From: Ilex aquifolium
Taxonomy: Eukaryota > Streptophyta > Magnoliopsida > Aquifoliales > Aquifoliaceae
Reading direction: 5' to 3'
DNA length: 64,000 bases
Assembly: GCA_951799425.1 (NCBI GenBank)
Contig: OX637393.1
Span: forward strand, 28,443,744-28,507,743
Shown here: piece by piece, positions 36,934-47,920 of the stretch
How positions within the stretch are numbered: position 1 is the stretch's first letter
How the letters are laid out: each line of letters opens with the position of its first letter
Program-made: the position numbers and the translations under genes
Notes under the pieces: generated by a model
Databases searched by the model: none
What the model was told of the DNA's origin: nothing
What the model saw: only the letters and a program-made list of their open reading frames with translations

Positions 36934-37338
36934 CTAGTCTGTATCAGAACTATCTGGTTCAGTAACATTAGTGACACGGTTAATTTCAAATCTCACGTAT
37001 TTGTTTAGCATCGGGCCGGAATAGGATGGCGTCTCAGGGTAATCCTTGCTCTGCCCATCCCTAATCCACCGTAAACGATCTAACGATCGACCTGAAATTG
37101 GTTCCGCACACTTATTATACCGTCTCAGATGTTCTGTACGACCACATTTTACACAAGCACAGAGACGATTTGCTCTTCGATGTTTAGCATATGTGCTTTT
37201 TCCACATAGGGGTCGTGCTTGGCTTTCAAAGATTTCTAAATTTCGAACAGATTTAGCTTTTTGCATGATCAATGTATGTATATTTTTTGGAAAGTGACGT
37301 AATAAAATTAAACTCAACCATAATAATTTTTCTTCCAT
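36934..37338 (-). CDS. Small cysteine-rich basic protein, similar to plant-virus nucleic-acid-binding proteins
   Basis: 134 residues from ATG at 37338, intact. Seen: a hydrophobic N-terminus (LLWLSLILLRHF), then GKSTYAKHRRANR followed by C-x-C-x2-C-G-R, eleven residues later another Cys (RRYNKC), then DRLRWIRDG and an acidic C-terminus. The spacing RRA-x5-C-x2-C-x11-C and the basic run just before the first cysteine pair agree with the family of small nucleic-acid-binding proteins of carlaviruses and related flexuous RNA viruses. The usual last cysteine is Ser. Inference: either a captured viral gene or a convergent zinc-binding ORF. It sits between gag-protease and the accessory ORF, where RT-integrase would normally lie. 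No such ORF is in the other elements here. Confidence 0.6.
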   Translation of the reverse strand: MEEKLLWLSLILLRHFPKNIHTLIMQKAKSVRNLEIFESQARPLCGKSTYAKHRRANRLCACVKCGRTEHLRRYNKCAEPISGRSLDRLRWIRDGQSKDYPETPSYSGPMLNKYVRFEINRVTNVTEPDSSDTD

Positions 37339-37704
37339 TTTTCAAAATTTTTTTTTTTAATAAAATATAAAAATGACTCAAAAAAAAAAATATTATTTAA
37401 AATGGACTCCCTATCTGGTTCTTTAACGTCTGCCAGTCACAAAGACGAACATAATTTTTAAATCAAAATTACTATTCTAAAAACAAAAAGTAAATTCACA
37501 CTCATATCTCCCCAACTTAAATTAAACATTATTCTCACTATATAAGATAAAAATAAAAAATTGCTAATTAGGTCTTACAACGAGATATATTTATAATATA
37601 ACATTCTAATAAAAAAAACAAACAAAGAAACTATACAAAAGATATAAAAACACAAAAGAAAGAAAATTCTAACTACTATATACAAGAAGTGCATAGAGGA
37701 CAGA
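37339..37704 (-). other. Spacer with internal polypurine tract (37501-37518)
   Basis: AT-rich noncoding DNA. The minus strand reads AAGTTGGGGAGATATGAG at 37518-37501, resembling the tract before the 3' LTR. It could prime a second plus strand or be the scar of the pol deletion. Confidence 0.55.
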
Positions 37705-38301
37705 TCAATCGGGCTTAAGTTCCCAAGTAGAGTTTCTTACATTCCATGATACTTTCTGCGAAGAATTTAACAAATCAGCATAAAATTGTACCTCAGGATT
37801 TCCTCTATCAACAACAGAATTAATTAAACAGATTTGTAGAGGGTTAGAAAAAGAAGAGGTGTTAACTTTCTCCTTTACAATCTTATCAATTTCATCTTCT
37901 CCTAAAAAAACATATTTTAAATTGGTTGGAAGAGGTTTTAATTCTGGCTTAAAAACTTTGACATTAGATTCCACAATTGTTGGGGACAATTCTTCACATT
38001 GTATATCTTTTACAAATGTAATTTCAGATTCAGTATCAAGTATTGATTCCAATACAAATAACTCTTTTTCTAGAAAGTTATTTTCAAAAAAACTTTGAGT
38101 TAATGTCTCCACACAATTTACTTCTTCAATTTCTTCTTCCTCACATGGGTGTTTTATCACATTGAAGATGTTCAATTCACTGGTCATATTTCCAAATGAA
38201 AGCTTCATGACTCCATTCCTACAGTTAATCAATGCATTTGATGTAGTTAGGAATGGTCGACCTAAAATAAGAGGTATGTATTGGATGCATACATCTGACA
38301 A
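37705..38301 (-). pseudogene. Athila protease C-terminus joined to an unrecognised tail
   Basis: 198-codon frame. It begins with the protease end (IPLILGRPFLTTSNALINC, LSFGNMTSELNIFNV) and reaches FKPELKPLPTNLKYVFLGED, which in full Athila elements leads into RT. RT does not follow. About 70 other residues end at a stop at 37705 (NPEVQFYADLLNSSQ). The frame is shifted against the gag frame near 38285. Confidence 0.7.
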
Positions 38302-40430
38302 CTTGGTTCCGTGTCTATAACAATAAAATCTGCTGGAAAATAGAATTGATCCACTTGGACAATAACATCTTCCACAATTCCTCGTGGAGTTTTTACTGAT
38401 CGGTCTGCTAATTGTAGTGTAACATTGGTAGGTTTCAATTCACCTAACCCTAATTGTGTATATACCGAATATGGCATTAAATTAACACTGGCTCCAAGAT
38501 CTAGTAGAGCTTGTTCAATTTGAAAATTTCCAATGATACATGAAACTGTAGGACTACCCGGATCTTTGTACTTAAGAAGAGTGTTATGTTGTATTATAGT
38601 ACTAATTTGTTCAGTTAGAAATGCTTTCTTTGGTACATTAGTTCTTCTTTTTATTGTGCCAAGATCTTTTAGGAATTTAGCATAAACTGGAACTCTTTTT
38701 ATTGCATCTAATAATGGAATATTAATCTTTACCTGTTTAAATAGCTCGAGAATATCAGATTGATCTTTTTCAGTTTGAAGTTGCTTGACTCTTTGAGGGA
38801 AAGGTAAAGGGATAGGACATGGCGGATCTTTTTCACTTTGTATTCCTGGTTGTTTTTTGATTAAAGGTTCAGATTCAAGTGGTTCGTTTACAGGAATTGA
38901 CTCACGTATTTTCTTTGAAATCTTAGGTTTGATGGTTTTATCAATTACCTTCCCACTTCTTAGTGTTGTAATTGCTTGTACTTGATTTGACGAAGGTTCA
39001 GAGGATACATAATTAACATGACTCTGACTTTGAGGAGGTTTAGGTTGAGAAGGAAACTTTCCTTTCTCTGACGTACTCAAGGACTGGGTCAACTTAGCAA
39101 GATGAATCTTAATATTTTCAATACTCTGGGAAGTTTGAGCTTTAAAATCATTAAATGCTTGAGTTGTTTGAGTATTAAAACTCATTTGACTTTGAATAAA
39201 TTGATTCATAGTGTCTTCCAGAGCTCTTCTTTGAGGAGGTTGATAAGGTTGGTACTGTTGTTGATTTTGTGGCTGTGGTGGATCTTGTGTTTGATTTGTA
39301 GGTTGTGTATTTCTCCAACTAAAATTCGGATGATTTCTCCATCCTGGATTGTAAGTTTCAGAATATGGATTTGAATATGGTTTATTATAAGTTGGAACAA
39401 CATTTGATTGTTCAATTAAAACTTCTTTAAAGGCAGGTATAGTTGGACATTCCCTAGTAGGATGTCCTGACAACGCACAAATTTCACACACTTGATCAGT
39501 AGAGGTTACAACAGATACTTGTTTAAGTTTTTTCATTTCTAAGGCTTCTAATTTTCGAGATAAATTAGTCATTTTAGCTCTAAAATCATCATCGTCTTTT
39601 AAAACATATTTCCCTCTTTCAGATATAGATGGCCTATTTTCCACAATGTTTGAAGAAGTTGAGTCCCACATTTGGGAACTCTCCGAAATAGTATCAAAAA
39701 ATTGAAATGCTTCTTCAAGATTTTTACTCATAAATTCTCCTTGAGCCATCATTTCAACAAATTGTCTCATTGCAGATGGAAGAGCATCATAAAAGAAACC
39801 AACTAAAGTCCAGTTTTCAAATGCATGATGTGGACAAGCTTGGAGAAGATCTTTAAATCTTTCCCAACATTGATAAAAATTTTCTTTTTCCTTTACAGCA
39901 AAATTCATTATTTTACGTCTTAGTGCATTAGTACGATGCATAGGAAAAAACTTTTTAAAGAACTCAGTTTGTAAAGCTTGCCAATTTATGATAGAATTTG
40001 CTCTTAAAGAGTTAAGTCATAGTTTAGCTTTATCTTTTAACGAAAAAGGAAAAAGTTTTAATTTAATCATTTCAGAATTATCTTGCAAAGTTCCACAGAC
40101 TTCTTCAAATTCTTTCATATGAACATAAGGATTTTCATCTTCCAAACCATGGAACTGTGGTAGTAGTTGTATTGTTCCTGGCTTGATATTAATATTTGGA
40201 GCGTCTGTTGGAAAAGCAAAACATGACGGAACATTAGTTCTAGTAGGATGTAAATATTCTCTTAACGGTCTAGTATTTTGAACTATTTCCTGTTCTCTAG
40301 CCTCTTCCTCCCTAGGTACATTTTGAGCCATACTTAAGTTAAATGATTCTTGTGTAGATGCAGATGAAGAAGATGAGGAAGATGAAGGAGTTGACTGATT
40401 TATAGAACCTACTGATGAATGAACAGACAT
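38262..40430 (-). pseudogene. gag: Athila gag-protease with one in-frame stop
   Basis: Starts at ATG 40430 (Ser-rich N-terminus, then LREYLHPTRTNVPSCFAFP and QLLPQFHGLEDENPYVHMKEF, both typical of Athila Gag). A TGA at 40017-40019 follows KAKL, where the family has Trp. The same frame then continues to 38262 with ENWTLVGFFYDALPSAMRQF, a CCHC knuckle (CEICALSGHPTREC, about 39449-39490), a Pro/Gln-rich linker and the protease active site LLDLGASVNLMPYSVY. It would build the particle. The single stop plus the frameshift at 38285 make this copy defective or dependent on readthrough. Confidence 0.85.
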
Positions 40431-40566
40431 AGACTAAAAATAACAAACTATAAACATATATAACAAACAAACAAATAAAAAAAAAATTTTTTTTTTTTTT
40501 TATAAATATTATTTTAATTTTAATTTTATATTTTATATTTTATTTTATTTTTTCAATTACCTTAAC

Positions 40567-40584
40567 TCCCCGGCAACGGCGCCA
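40567..40584 (-). other. Athila-type primer-binding site
   Basis: The minus strand reads TGGCGCCGTTGCCGGGGA, six bases from the 5' LTR end at 40591. This sequence is the usual Athila/Tat primer site and not the tRNA-iMet type used by the chromoviruses here. Confidence 0.9.
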
Positions 40585-40590
40585 AAAACT

Positions 40591-41482
40591 TGATTCGCAC
40601 TTTTCAGTGTGTCTGAATTATATTATTATTTTACACCCAAGTATAAGTGGTCAAATTGTAGTTTTCTCGGTTTTAAGTCCAAGTATCGATCCCACAGAGA
40701 GTTGTTTAGTAATTTAAAACTTAAAATAAAATAAAACTATTAAAGGTGTTGTTTGAAGCAGAATATCGTTTGATAGCTTGTGATGTGAGCTTAGCTTAAT
40801 AATGATGCATTAAATAAAGTGCGTAAATAAAGCAGAGTAATGACAGGAATATAAAATATACCCTTCAGTTTAGGGATCCATATGCTTTGTATTGTTTAAG
40901 TTACTGGAAATGCTACCTTACAACAATTAACTCTCATGTTACTGGTAAGTCAATCGGTAGGTCTGATGTATATAAATCATAACACAACAGCTTCTCAGGC
41001 TAGCTGGTGGTATAAATAATAACTCAGCAACTTCTTAGGAAAGCTGGTTATATCTACTTCAATTGATTAACCCAAGCAAACCAGAAGGACAAGCCATTCA
41101 TGAAGAATACTTGAGTTATTCCCTTGATGTTATGATTGTTACTTGTTTATATAATAAACCATAACACAGCCGCGTCTTAAGCGAACTGGTGGTAGTATAG
41201 CATAACCCAGCAACTTCTTAGGAAAGCTGGTTACATAACCGCCAGTTAAACATCCTCAGTATTCCAGTGGAAGCAGAGCCATACCAATAGGAACACCATG
41301 GTTGTTAGACTGTCAGTCTATTTATATAATTTAGATATATATATAAACATATAGCATAACCCAGCAACTTCTTAGGAAAGCTGGTTACATAACCGCCAGT
41401 TAAACATCCTCAGTATTCTAGTGGAAGCGGAGCCATACCAATAGGAACACCGTGGTTGTTAGACTGTCAGTCTAGTTATATA

Positions 41483-41549
<67 letters not shown>

Positions 41550-42503
41550 ACATCAGCATTTCCAGAACTTAAGCAATATTATACATATGTTTACCCTCGT
41601 TTGAAGGGTATAAACGACTACTCACACTCCATTACTATAGAAAAGCAAGAAGTGCGGGTAGTATTCATTACAACAGAAATTAAAATATAACTTCTTTCAC
41701 AAAGAAAACTTGAAACACAACCACCTTTATTATCATTCAAGACACAAAAGTGGCGGTAGTTCAACTGTCCGAATAGAAAGATTACAACAGAAATGTAGAA
41801 ATACGGAAAGGGTGTCACACACCGGCTATTCCTTTCTCTTTTCTCTCTATCTTTCTCTAAGGTGTTCTTCCTTTGGAGCTTGGAGGCTGGCTGGTTTAGT
41901 ATGAATAAGGGGCTGATTTTGTATGTTGGAGGTAAATATACAAAAGAAAACTTGGTATGGAAAGGCTAGAGAATGGAGGCAAGGTGTGAAGGCTTTTTTC
42001 TTTTGTGTCTGTCTGTGTTAGGAATGTAAGAATTCAGCCCCTATTTATAGAGGGGGAGGTGCACGGCCAAGGGGGGGGGGGTTTAGGAAGGTCATCACAC
42101 CCTTTAGGAAGGTTATGACTTGCAGTAGGGTGAGGTGTCGTCGTCCGGAGCTTCCACCTCGCAACCTTCCAAAAGGTTGTGCCTTGCAGTGATGCTAGGT
42201 GTCGCTGTCTTGGGCTGCCACTTGTCTTGCTTCCATTGGTACACATGTCTCTTCCTTATTGGTCCAAGTGTCATGTTCCCATTGGTCCAAGTTTCTTTAT
42301 TGTACTTTAGTCCTTCGTCATTTCCAGCTTTGCAAAATTGTTTTGTACTTTCCAGTATTTCTGCATTTGACCCTGCAATTTTTAACATAATTTATTAAAA
42401 ACTTTAATTCATACCCAAAACATAATTCATAATATTTAGTTGTTTCATTTTTACAAAAGTGAGTACTTATCATTTTAATTTACACACAATTTAGGGTTAA
42501 TCA
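40591..42503 (-). repeat. 5' LTR of the Athila-type element
   Basis: 1913 bp. TATA-like CTATAAATAG at 42041-42050 on the minus strand. It carries the 154-bp tandem duplication (41198-41505). An (AT)n run at about 41487-41543 is much longer than in the 3' LTR and explains most of the length difference. Confidence 0.92.
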
Positions 42504-44591
42504 GTTACTAACATAGATGTTGATCACCATAGACATGTGGTGAATTTTGTTAAGGATTTTTTGTTCACTTAAACCATCTATGTTCCATTCATAGAGTTTG
42601 TTAGACTGAACAGAAAACTGGTCACTGATATTTTTTTCTTCAAACTGGAGGTCAGACGGTGTTGGTCTGGGGTACCAATTTTTGCTGACACTCGTTGGAT
42701 TAACATTTGAAAAAGTCAACTTGTTAATTTGTTGTTTTTCAAAAGCTTCTTCCAGTTCTTTAATTTCAGGCTCAGAAAAACTTTCAGATTTGTTAGATTC
42801 AGAATCAGAAGTTTGGTTGATATCTGTTATTTGAGATGCTTCCATCTTATTAATCAGTTTTTCAATCTTCTGGATATGAATACTATCTTTTTCTGATATT
42901 GCTAGTTTAGATCTATCTTCAGGTAGTTGGATTAGAGGCTTGTCTAATTTTTTACTTGAAGATGGTCTGATTTCATCAATTTTAGTTTCAATTTTATCTA
43001 ACTGTTTACCTATTGTGATTAGGCTTTGGTTAGCAAAATTGACTTGTTCTACTATCTTCTTTTCAGATTCTAAAGTGGAAACCTTGAAAGGAGATGCAGT
43101 GACTTCATGGTTTTTATGGCTGAAGGTGATGGCCTCTACTGAAGGATGACTTGAGGATACTGTCTCATTGTCAGAAGTTTTCCATTTGTGTTTTGTAACA
43201 ACTTTTACTTCTTTATGACAGGATTCAATGTAATCAAAGAATGCAATTTCAAATTCAATTTTATGCATTAATTTGACCCATCCTCTTTTGATTTCATTTC
43301 TCTCTTGGTAATTAAATCTTTGAAAATAATCTTGTCTCTTGGATTTATTTTCTTCAGATTCAATTTCTTTCATTAGCCTAGACATGTTGGGCATGAAGAC
43401 TAAATTTATTTCTCTTTTAATCATTAAAAGTTGATGATTAACAGATGCAATATCACTGGCTGAAGGAGAGGGGGTGAAGTCATCTTCTTCCTTATCTTCT
43501 TCAGGCTGTTGCTTACTCTGATGTGGAGTATAGCAGGGTTTACTGACTTGAGAGGAGGAATTATCGATTCCTTTTAACTTAAGTCTTCTTTCAATTTCTT
43601 TGGTTAACTCGGTTAACTCTTTTTCTTTATCTCTTCTACTGGAATGAGATTCAGACTTTCTTCCTTCATTAATCCTAATTGGTTTATTAATCCAACTAGG
43701 GATTGATGATAAACTAGATCTACTGGATCTAGCATTATCAAAGGAGATTCTTACAGATCCATCAGCAATCTGTTGGATGTTTTCTACATTTGAGGTAGTG
43801 CCTTCACTATCCTTTTCAAAATTTTCATTTTCAACTACCCAATGATCTGGTAATACAACGTCTTTCCATAAAAGTTTTTTGGGGACTTGTATGTTGGATT
43901 CATTGGTGATGGGCAAGATTAGCAAAGTACTTTCTTTTGGATTTTTCTTTAATGCTTGCACATTTAGGTTGGTGTACATGCACTTATAATAAATCCTATA
44001 GATGAGTACTATAGATGCAATATCTTTTACTAGTCTTGTTATGGATCCATCTAGTTTTATCCTTAGGGTTAAAGCTAGTGGAGTATTTTTACAAGTTAGA
44101 CTTAGGGTGAAGTCTGGGAAACAGTTGAAATAAACTAGTCCATCATGAAGACCAGCTTCCATTATCCCTAGAACGCCAGGTTCATAATCTATTAATCGGT
44201 CATCTCTTAGAGTTAATAGAACTGCTGCATTTTTACCCACTGTTACTAATGGTTTTATTGCAACTTGAACTAGACCTAAATGGATAAAATTAAATCCTTT
44301 AGACCTATGTCTCTTAAGTGTCTCCTTACTGAGGAGTTGGCAAGATTCTTCATCATTTTTTAAGGCATAAACCTGTTCAATGGTTTTTACCTGCAATTCA
44401 ACATTAAAGGCTTTAGAGAGCCAACTGGATTTGTAGATTTCCCTATGGGGGACTGTGGGGATGTTCCATCCATACCAATCTACTTTAGTCTCATGATATT
44501 CTAGTTCTTCTTCATTTACTATATTAGGTATAGTGTTCAATGAAGATCTAGATGAGCTAGCCATGGAATTAGATCTGAATAATCTATTCAT
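42504..44591 (-). pseudogene. Pararetrovirus movement protein region and CP N-terminus
   Basis: 696-codon frame from ATG 44591, open up to the Athila insertion at 42504. Residues about 60-250 carry the 30K-type movement protein core (FNFIHLGLVQVAIKPL, NAAVLLTLRDDR, GLVYFNCFPDFTLSL). Known role: modifies plasmodesmata for cell-to-cell spread. The rest is Ser/Glu-rich with coiled-coil stretches (SRRDKEKELTELTKEIERRL) and leads into the coat protein now at 16564. The long open frame is striking beside the damaged RT part. The next codons belong to the TSD GTTAC. Confidence 0.85.
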
Positions 44592-44889
44592 TGCTAAATC
44601 AATGATTTTTCAATTTTATAAATTATTTGTTAATTTTATTCCTAAGCTACCCTCCTGTTCATACCCGTCTAGTAAAACCTCATCCATTAGTATTTTTCCC
44701 TCAACTACCTACACAAGGACTTACAAATGGGATGACTACACTCGGACCTCTCGATTTCAGGCTAGGTGACAAGACACAGGCAACTAAGAATAGAAATAAC
44801 AAATGATTTACTAATTGAACAAGCAGAGATTTAAAATGAATCAAATGACTCAAATATAACTCAATGGTTAACTATTCAGGTCGTCAAAT

Positions 44890-44901
44890 GGCTCTAATAC
44901 C
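44890..44901 (-). other. Pararetrovirus tRNA-iMet primer site
   Basis: The minus strand reads TGGTATTAGAGC, one base from TGGTATCAGAGC. In caulimovirids this is where initiator tRNA-Met primes minus-strand DNA and it defines the genome origin. Confidence 0.8.
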
Positions 44902-45190
44902 AAAATAAAAACCAGTGCGGAAGACATGAAGAATCACAAGCTGTAGATATAAAAGATAAAAGATGGATAATTATATTCACAAAATAAAAATTACAATATT
45001 GAAAGATAAATACTTACAACACTAGAACTAGTGGTCTAGTGGAGATAAGCGGAGTAAAAACTCTTAAGGCTCTTCATTTGCATCATTATGAAGGCAGAGA
45101 TACAAATATGGGAGAGGGTAAGGAGAGTGTTTACAAGGCTTGTAGTGAGTTGTGAAAACAACTTCTGGTTTGCTAGTGAAGACTGAAGTC

Positions 45191-45200
45191 CTTATATAGG
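45191..45200 (-). promoter_or_regulatory. Likely TATA box of the pregenomic RNA promoter
   Basis: The minus strand reads CCTATATAAG in CTTACGCCTATATAAGGA, about 290 bases upstream of the primer site. No clear poly(A) signal was found downstream. Confidence 0.65.
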
Positions 45201-45544
45201 CGTAAGGATTTTCAAGAGAATCTCTGGAATGATTGTTCTTTTGTCTTTTGTGGCAACTTTAACTCTGGTAAAAGACATTTCACTTCTGCTTTCGGTGGAA
45301 AAGTGAGGGTAATTGCTTTAACCAAAGTAACTTTTGACTTCTGTGCAGGTGTGGGCCCCTGCTATCTACTGGACAAATCTACTTTCGGTGGGAAATCAGA
45401 TTGATATGATAGGCGGTTGCTTTACTAGGGGAAAGAGCCGATTCTTACTATCTGATGCCTTATCTTTACATGTGACAGACAACTTTTCTTTCTTTAATGA
45501 AGAAAGTAGTGATTGAAGCTATCACAAGTAAGAATGAGGATCAG

Positions 45545-46983
45545 GGAGTAGAGAGGTCAGCATCATCAAGGTTGTCGTAACCTTCATTTGGATCTTGGGC
45601 ATCTTAGAAGGGATCCATGGAAGCATTAACTGATGCTTGAGATGAGGTTGATGAACTGCTACTCTGACTGGCTGCTTGCTGGAGGAGTTTCTGAGCTAGT
45701 TAAATTAACTCAGAGGACTTCTTCTTGGCTTGCTTGCTGGAAGAATCCTTTGAGGAGGATTTCTTCTATTTTTCCTTAGCTGAGGAAGGTTGTGCTAGCT
45801 CCTGGGGTTTTTCTGAAACCCTGAGAGAAGGCATGGCTCTGATGGAAGGCAAAGGTGTCTTTGCTGCTGGAGGCAAGGCTTTTGGAACTGCTACTGGGGT
45901 GGGAACCTTGACGGGGAACTCCTTTTGTACCTGTGCAATGACCTTTTCTTGTTGGAGTCTAGGCCACCATTTGACAGAGAACTGTTGGGCAATATTGTTG
46001 CCAACTATTTCCCATGTCCATTTACAGATCCATGGAACTTTGTACCTGCAAACAAACATTAGCAAAATAGGAAACTGACTCTCATGTCTGCTAGGTTTAT
46101 AAGTGGAGGCAAAGTATGTTATCTGATCCTGAAGATCAGCTAGGAAGATTTCATTAATGGGGCCATAAATAAGCCACCACTGTATGAACCAAGAAGGAAT
46201 TTGGCTCTTGAAATCTTTACTAAATTGTATGAACCAAGAATGAGTTGATGACCCATCTTGATAGAGGATAAGTTTAGACCATGCTTGCTGGTAGTCATAG
46301 TAGCTAAACTTCTTTTCATATCCTTCGAGGTGTCGGAGTAAGGAAGGGTGAGATCCCCATTCTTTGACAAATATGAATCTTAATATACTTAAAGAATGAT
46401 AAATAAATTTACCAGGAATAAATTTATCAAATATGGGTTTGATAAATATGGATTGGGTAAAGAATAGTATATCATGATACCAGGTAAAGGTCTTTTCTGG
46501 ATCATATGGGACAAAGGTCCATCTGGGTCCAAGGTAAGCATCAACAATGTGGATAGGGTTAACAAGGTGAGCATGGGCAAGTTCGATGGAGAATACATTA
46601 CGGGGTGGTCCCTTTGGGATGTATTATGCTTTTGGGCCTTGAGGGGCTGGTTGTGAGCGGTAGCCTGGATATGGGTTGACTAACTGGTCAGGTTGGACAG
46701 ATGATATGGGTCTGGCCATATATGGGCTGGATAAAGGTATTGGGCCTTGCTGGGCCATTTGTGAGAAGGTTTTTGGGTCAACTATGGTTGGTTGGACTAC
46801 TGGCCTACCAAGAGGTTGATATATGTTGGCTATGACAATTGCAGAGCTAGGGCTAGGCAATTGATATGGTTTTGGGCTTGGCAAAGCTAGTGGCTTTGTT
46901 GTTTGTTTCTGCTTATCCTTCCCCGGGTTTTTAGAGGAAGTGCTAGGTTTCCTGTCCGCCATGAGGTTCCTGCAAGAATTCAC
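45545..46983 (-). pseudogene. Pararetrovirus ORF2 (unknown function), broken
   Basis: Begins at ATG 46962, overlapping the end of the polyprotein frame (stop at 46943) by about 20 bases. The first frame is Pro/Ser/Gln-rich with many basic residues (SSKNPGKDKQKQ, PLALPSPKPYQLP) and ends at 46624. Recognisable continuation appears in other frames: 46598-46389, 46370-46140 (Trp-rich text) and 46065-45766 (WICKWTWEIVGNNIAQQF, then a Pro/Lys-rich tail), ending near 45545. A second ORF of unknown function after the polyprotein is a florendovirus trait. I can give no function. Confidence 0.65.
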
Positions 46984-47125
46984 GGATTAGGAAATCAGGG
47001 ATGCAGTTATTACTGCCCTTAATATATTCTATATCAAAATTACTTAAAATAGATTGCCATCTGGCGAAAATCTGCTTACTATCAATGTTTTGAATATATT
47101 TTTCTAAAACATATTTAGCAGATTT
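46943..47125 (-). pseudogene. Pararetrovirus RNase H C-terminus
   Basis: From the TSD at 47121-47125 the frame reads KYVLEKYIQNIDSKQIFARW, then QSILSNFDIEYIKGSNNCIPDFL, ending in a stop at 46943. It continues the RNase H frame broken at 50151. ARWQ..L..FD..IEYIKG.NN..PDFL is the typical caulimovirid RNase H end. Confidence 0.85.
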
Positions 47126-47689
47126 TGTAAAACCCGGGAAAATTTGAACTTTTTTTGAAAAAGGGCAAAATGGTAATTCTCCACCCTTATGCGTATTTGA
47201 AATAATCATGTTCTAGACCTCGGATGAGGAAACGGAGTGCCCCATTGAGTTCGCAACGCGAAATCTAGTAATCACTAGAAATTTCGTTGAATTCCGAGAT
47301 AGTCGGATTTTTGCACGTCGTTCGAGGCGACTGCGTGGCGAATGTAATTTTAAAGGTCCCCAATAATAGATTTTATAAAATTTCCTTATAATTGGATTAA
47401 AGTTCCAATAAAATTAATTTGGACTTAATCCGGGACTTAATGAATCGTTTCGGGACGAAAAACGGACCCGAAAGTCGAAAATATGCGGTGCGATGTGGAC
47501 CGCTCATTTGTGACTATAAATATCGGCAAATATCTGATTTTTTAGCCAAAAAATCACTCAAAACCAATGTGTCTTCGGTGCTGGACGTTGGGGAGAAAAG
47601 AGAAAGAAAAATTTTGATCTCCAAGCTTCCCGCTCCGATTCCGGGAGTTCCGTCCGTCGGAATTTGTCGATTCAAAAGGCAAAGTTCAT

Positions 47690-47920
47690 CTAAGCGACGA
47701 GGGCTACGCGTGGGTACCAAAAAAAACAAGTTTCACCAAAGGTGAACGGGTGGGGGTGTACGAAAATCAAGATTCGAGTTGTATTTCTTTCCTCGGATTC
47801 CGTCGAGCTAGAAGGGAGAAGTGATCACGTCGACGAGGGCTACGCGTGGGTACCAAAAATGAAGATTTTCACCGAAGGTGAAAAATTGGGATTTGAAAAA
47901 AATCAAGCTTCGAGTTGGGT
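47690..47920. repeat. 136-bp tandem duplication in the solo LTR
   Basis: CGACGAGGGCTACGCGTGGG occurs at 47695 and 47831, each followed by TACCAAAAA and a TTTCACC(A/G)AAGGTGAA hairpin-like phrase. Other LTRs of the family have one copy (for example near 20138). Confidence 0.75.

Larger units (their letters stand above)
16565..42503 (-). mobile_element. Level 3b: non-autonomous Athila-type retrotransposon
   Basis: Flanked by the TSD GTTAC (16560-16564 and 42504-42508). LTRs are 40591-42503 (5') and 16565-18447 (3'), both starting TGATTAACCC and ending GCGAATCA on the minus strand. The primer site TGGCGCCGTTGCCGGGGA is the Athila type. Without its nested insertions the interior is about 6.8 kb: gag-protease, a cysteine-rich ORF, a 368-codon ORF and a long 3' noncoding region. 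No RT, RNase H or integrase is present, so it must have depended on a relative. By eye the LTRs differ at about 20 sites in 1.88 kb, plus a larger (AT)n run in the 5' LTR. Confidence 0.88.
44592..45544 (-). promoter_or_regulatory. Pararetrovirus intergenic region: promoter and leader
   Basis: No supported gene. On the minus strand it runs from the ORF2 end (about 45545) through a TATA box (TATATAAG at 45191-45200) and a leader to the primer site at 44890-44901, then to the MP start at 44591. This is the layout of the caulimovirid pregenomic RNA promoter and leader. Confidence 0.7.
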
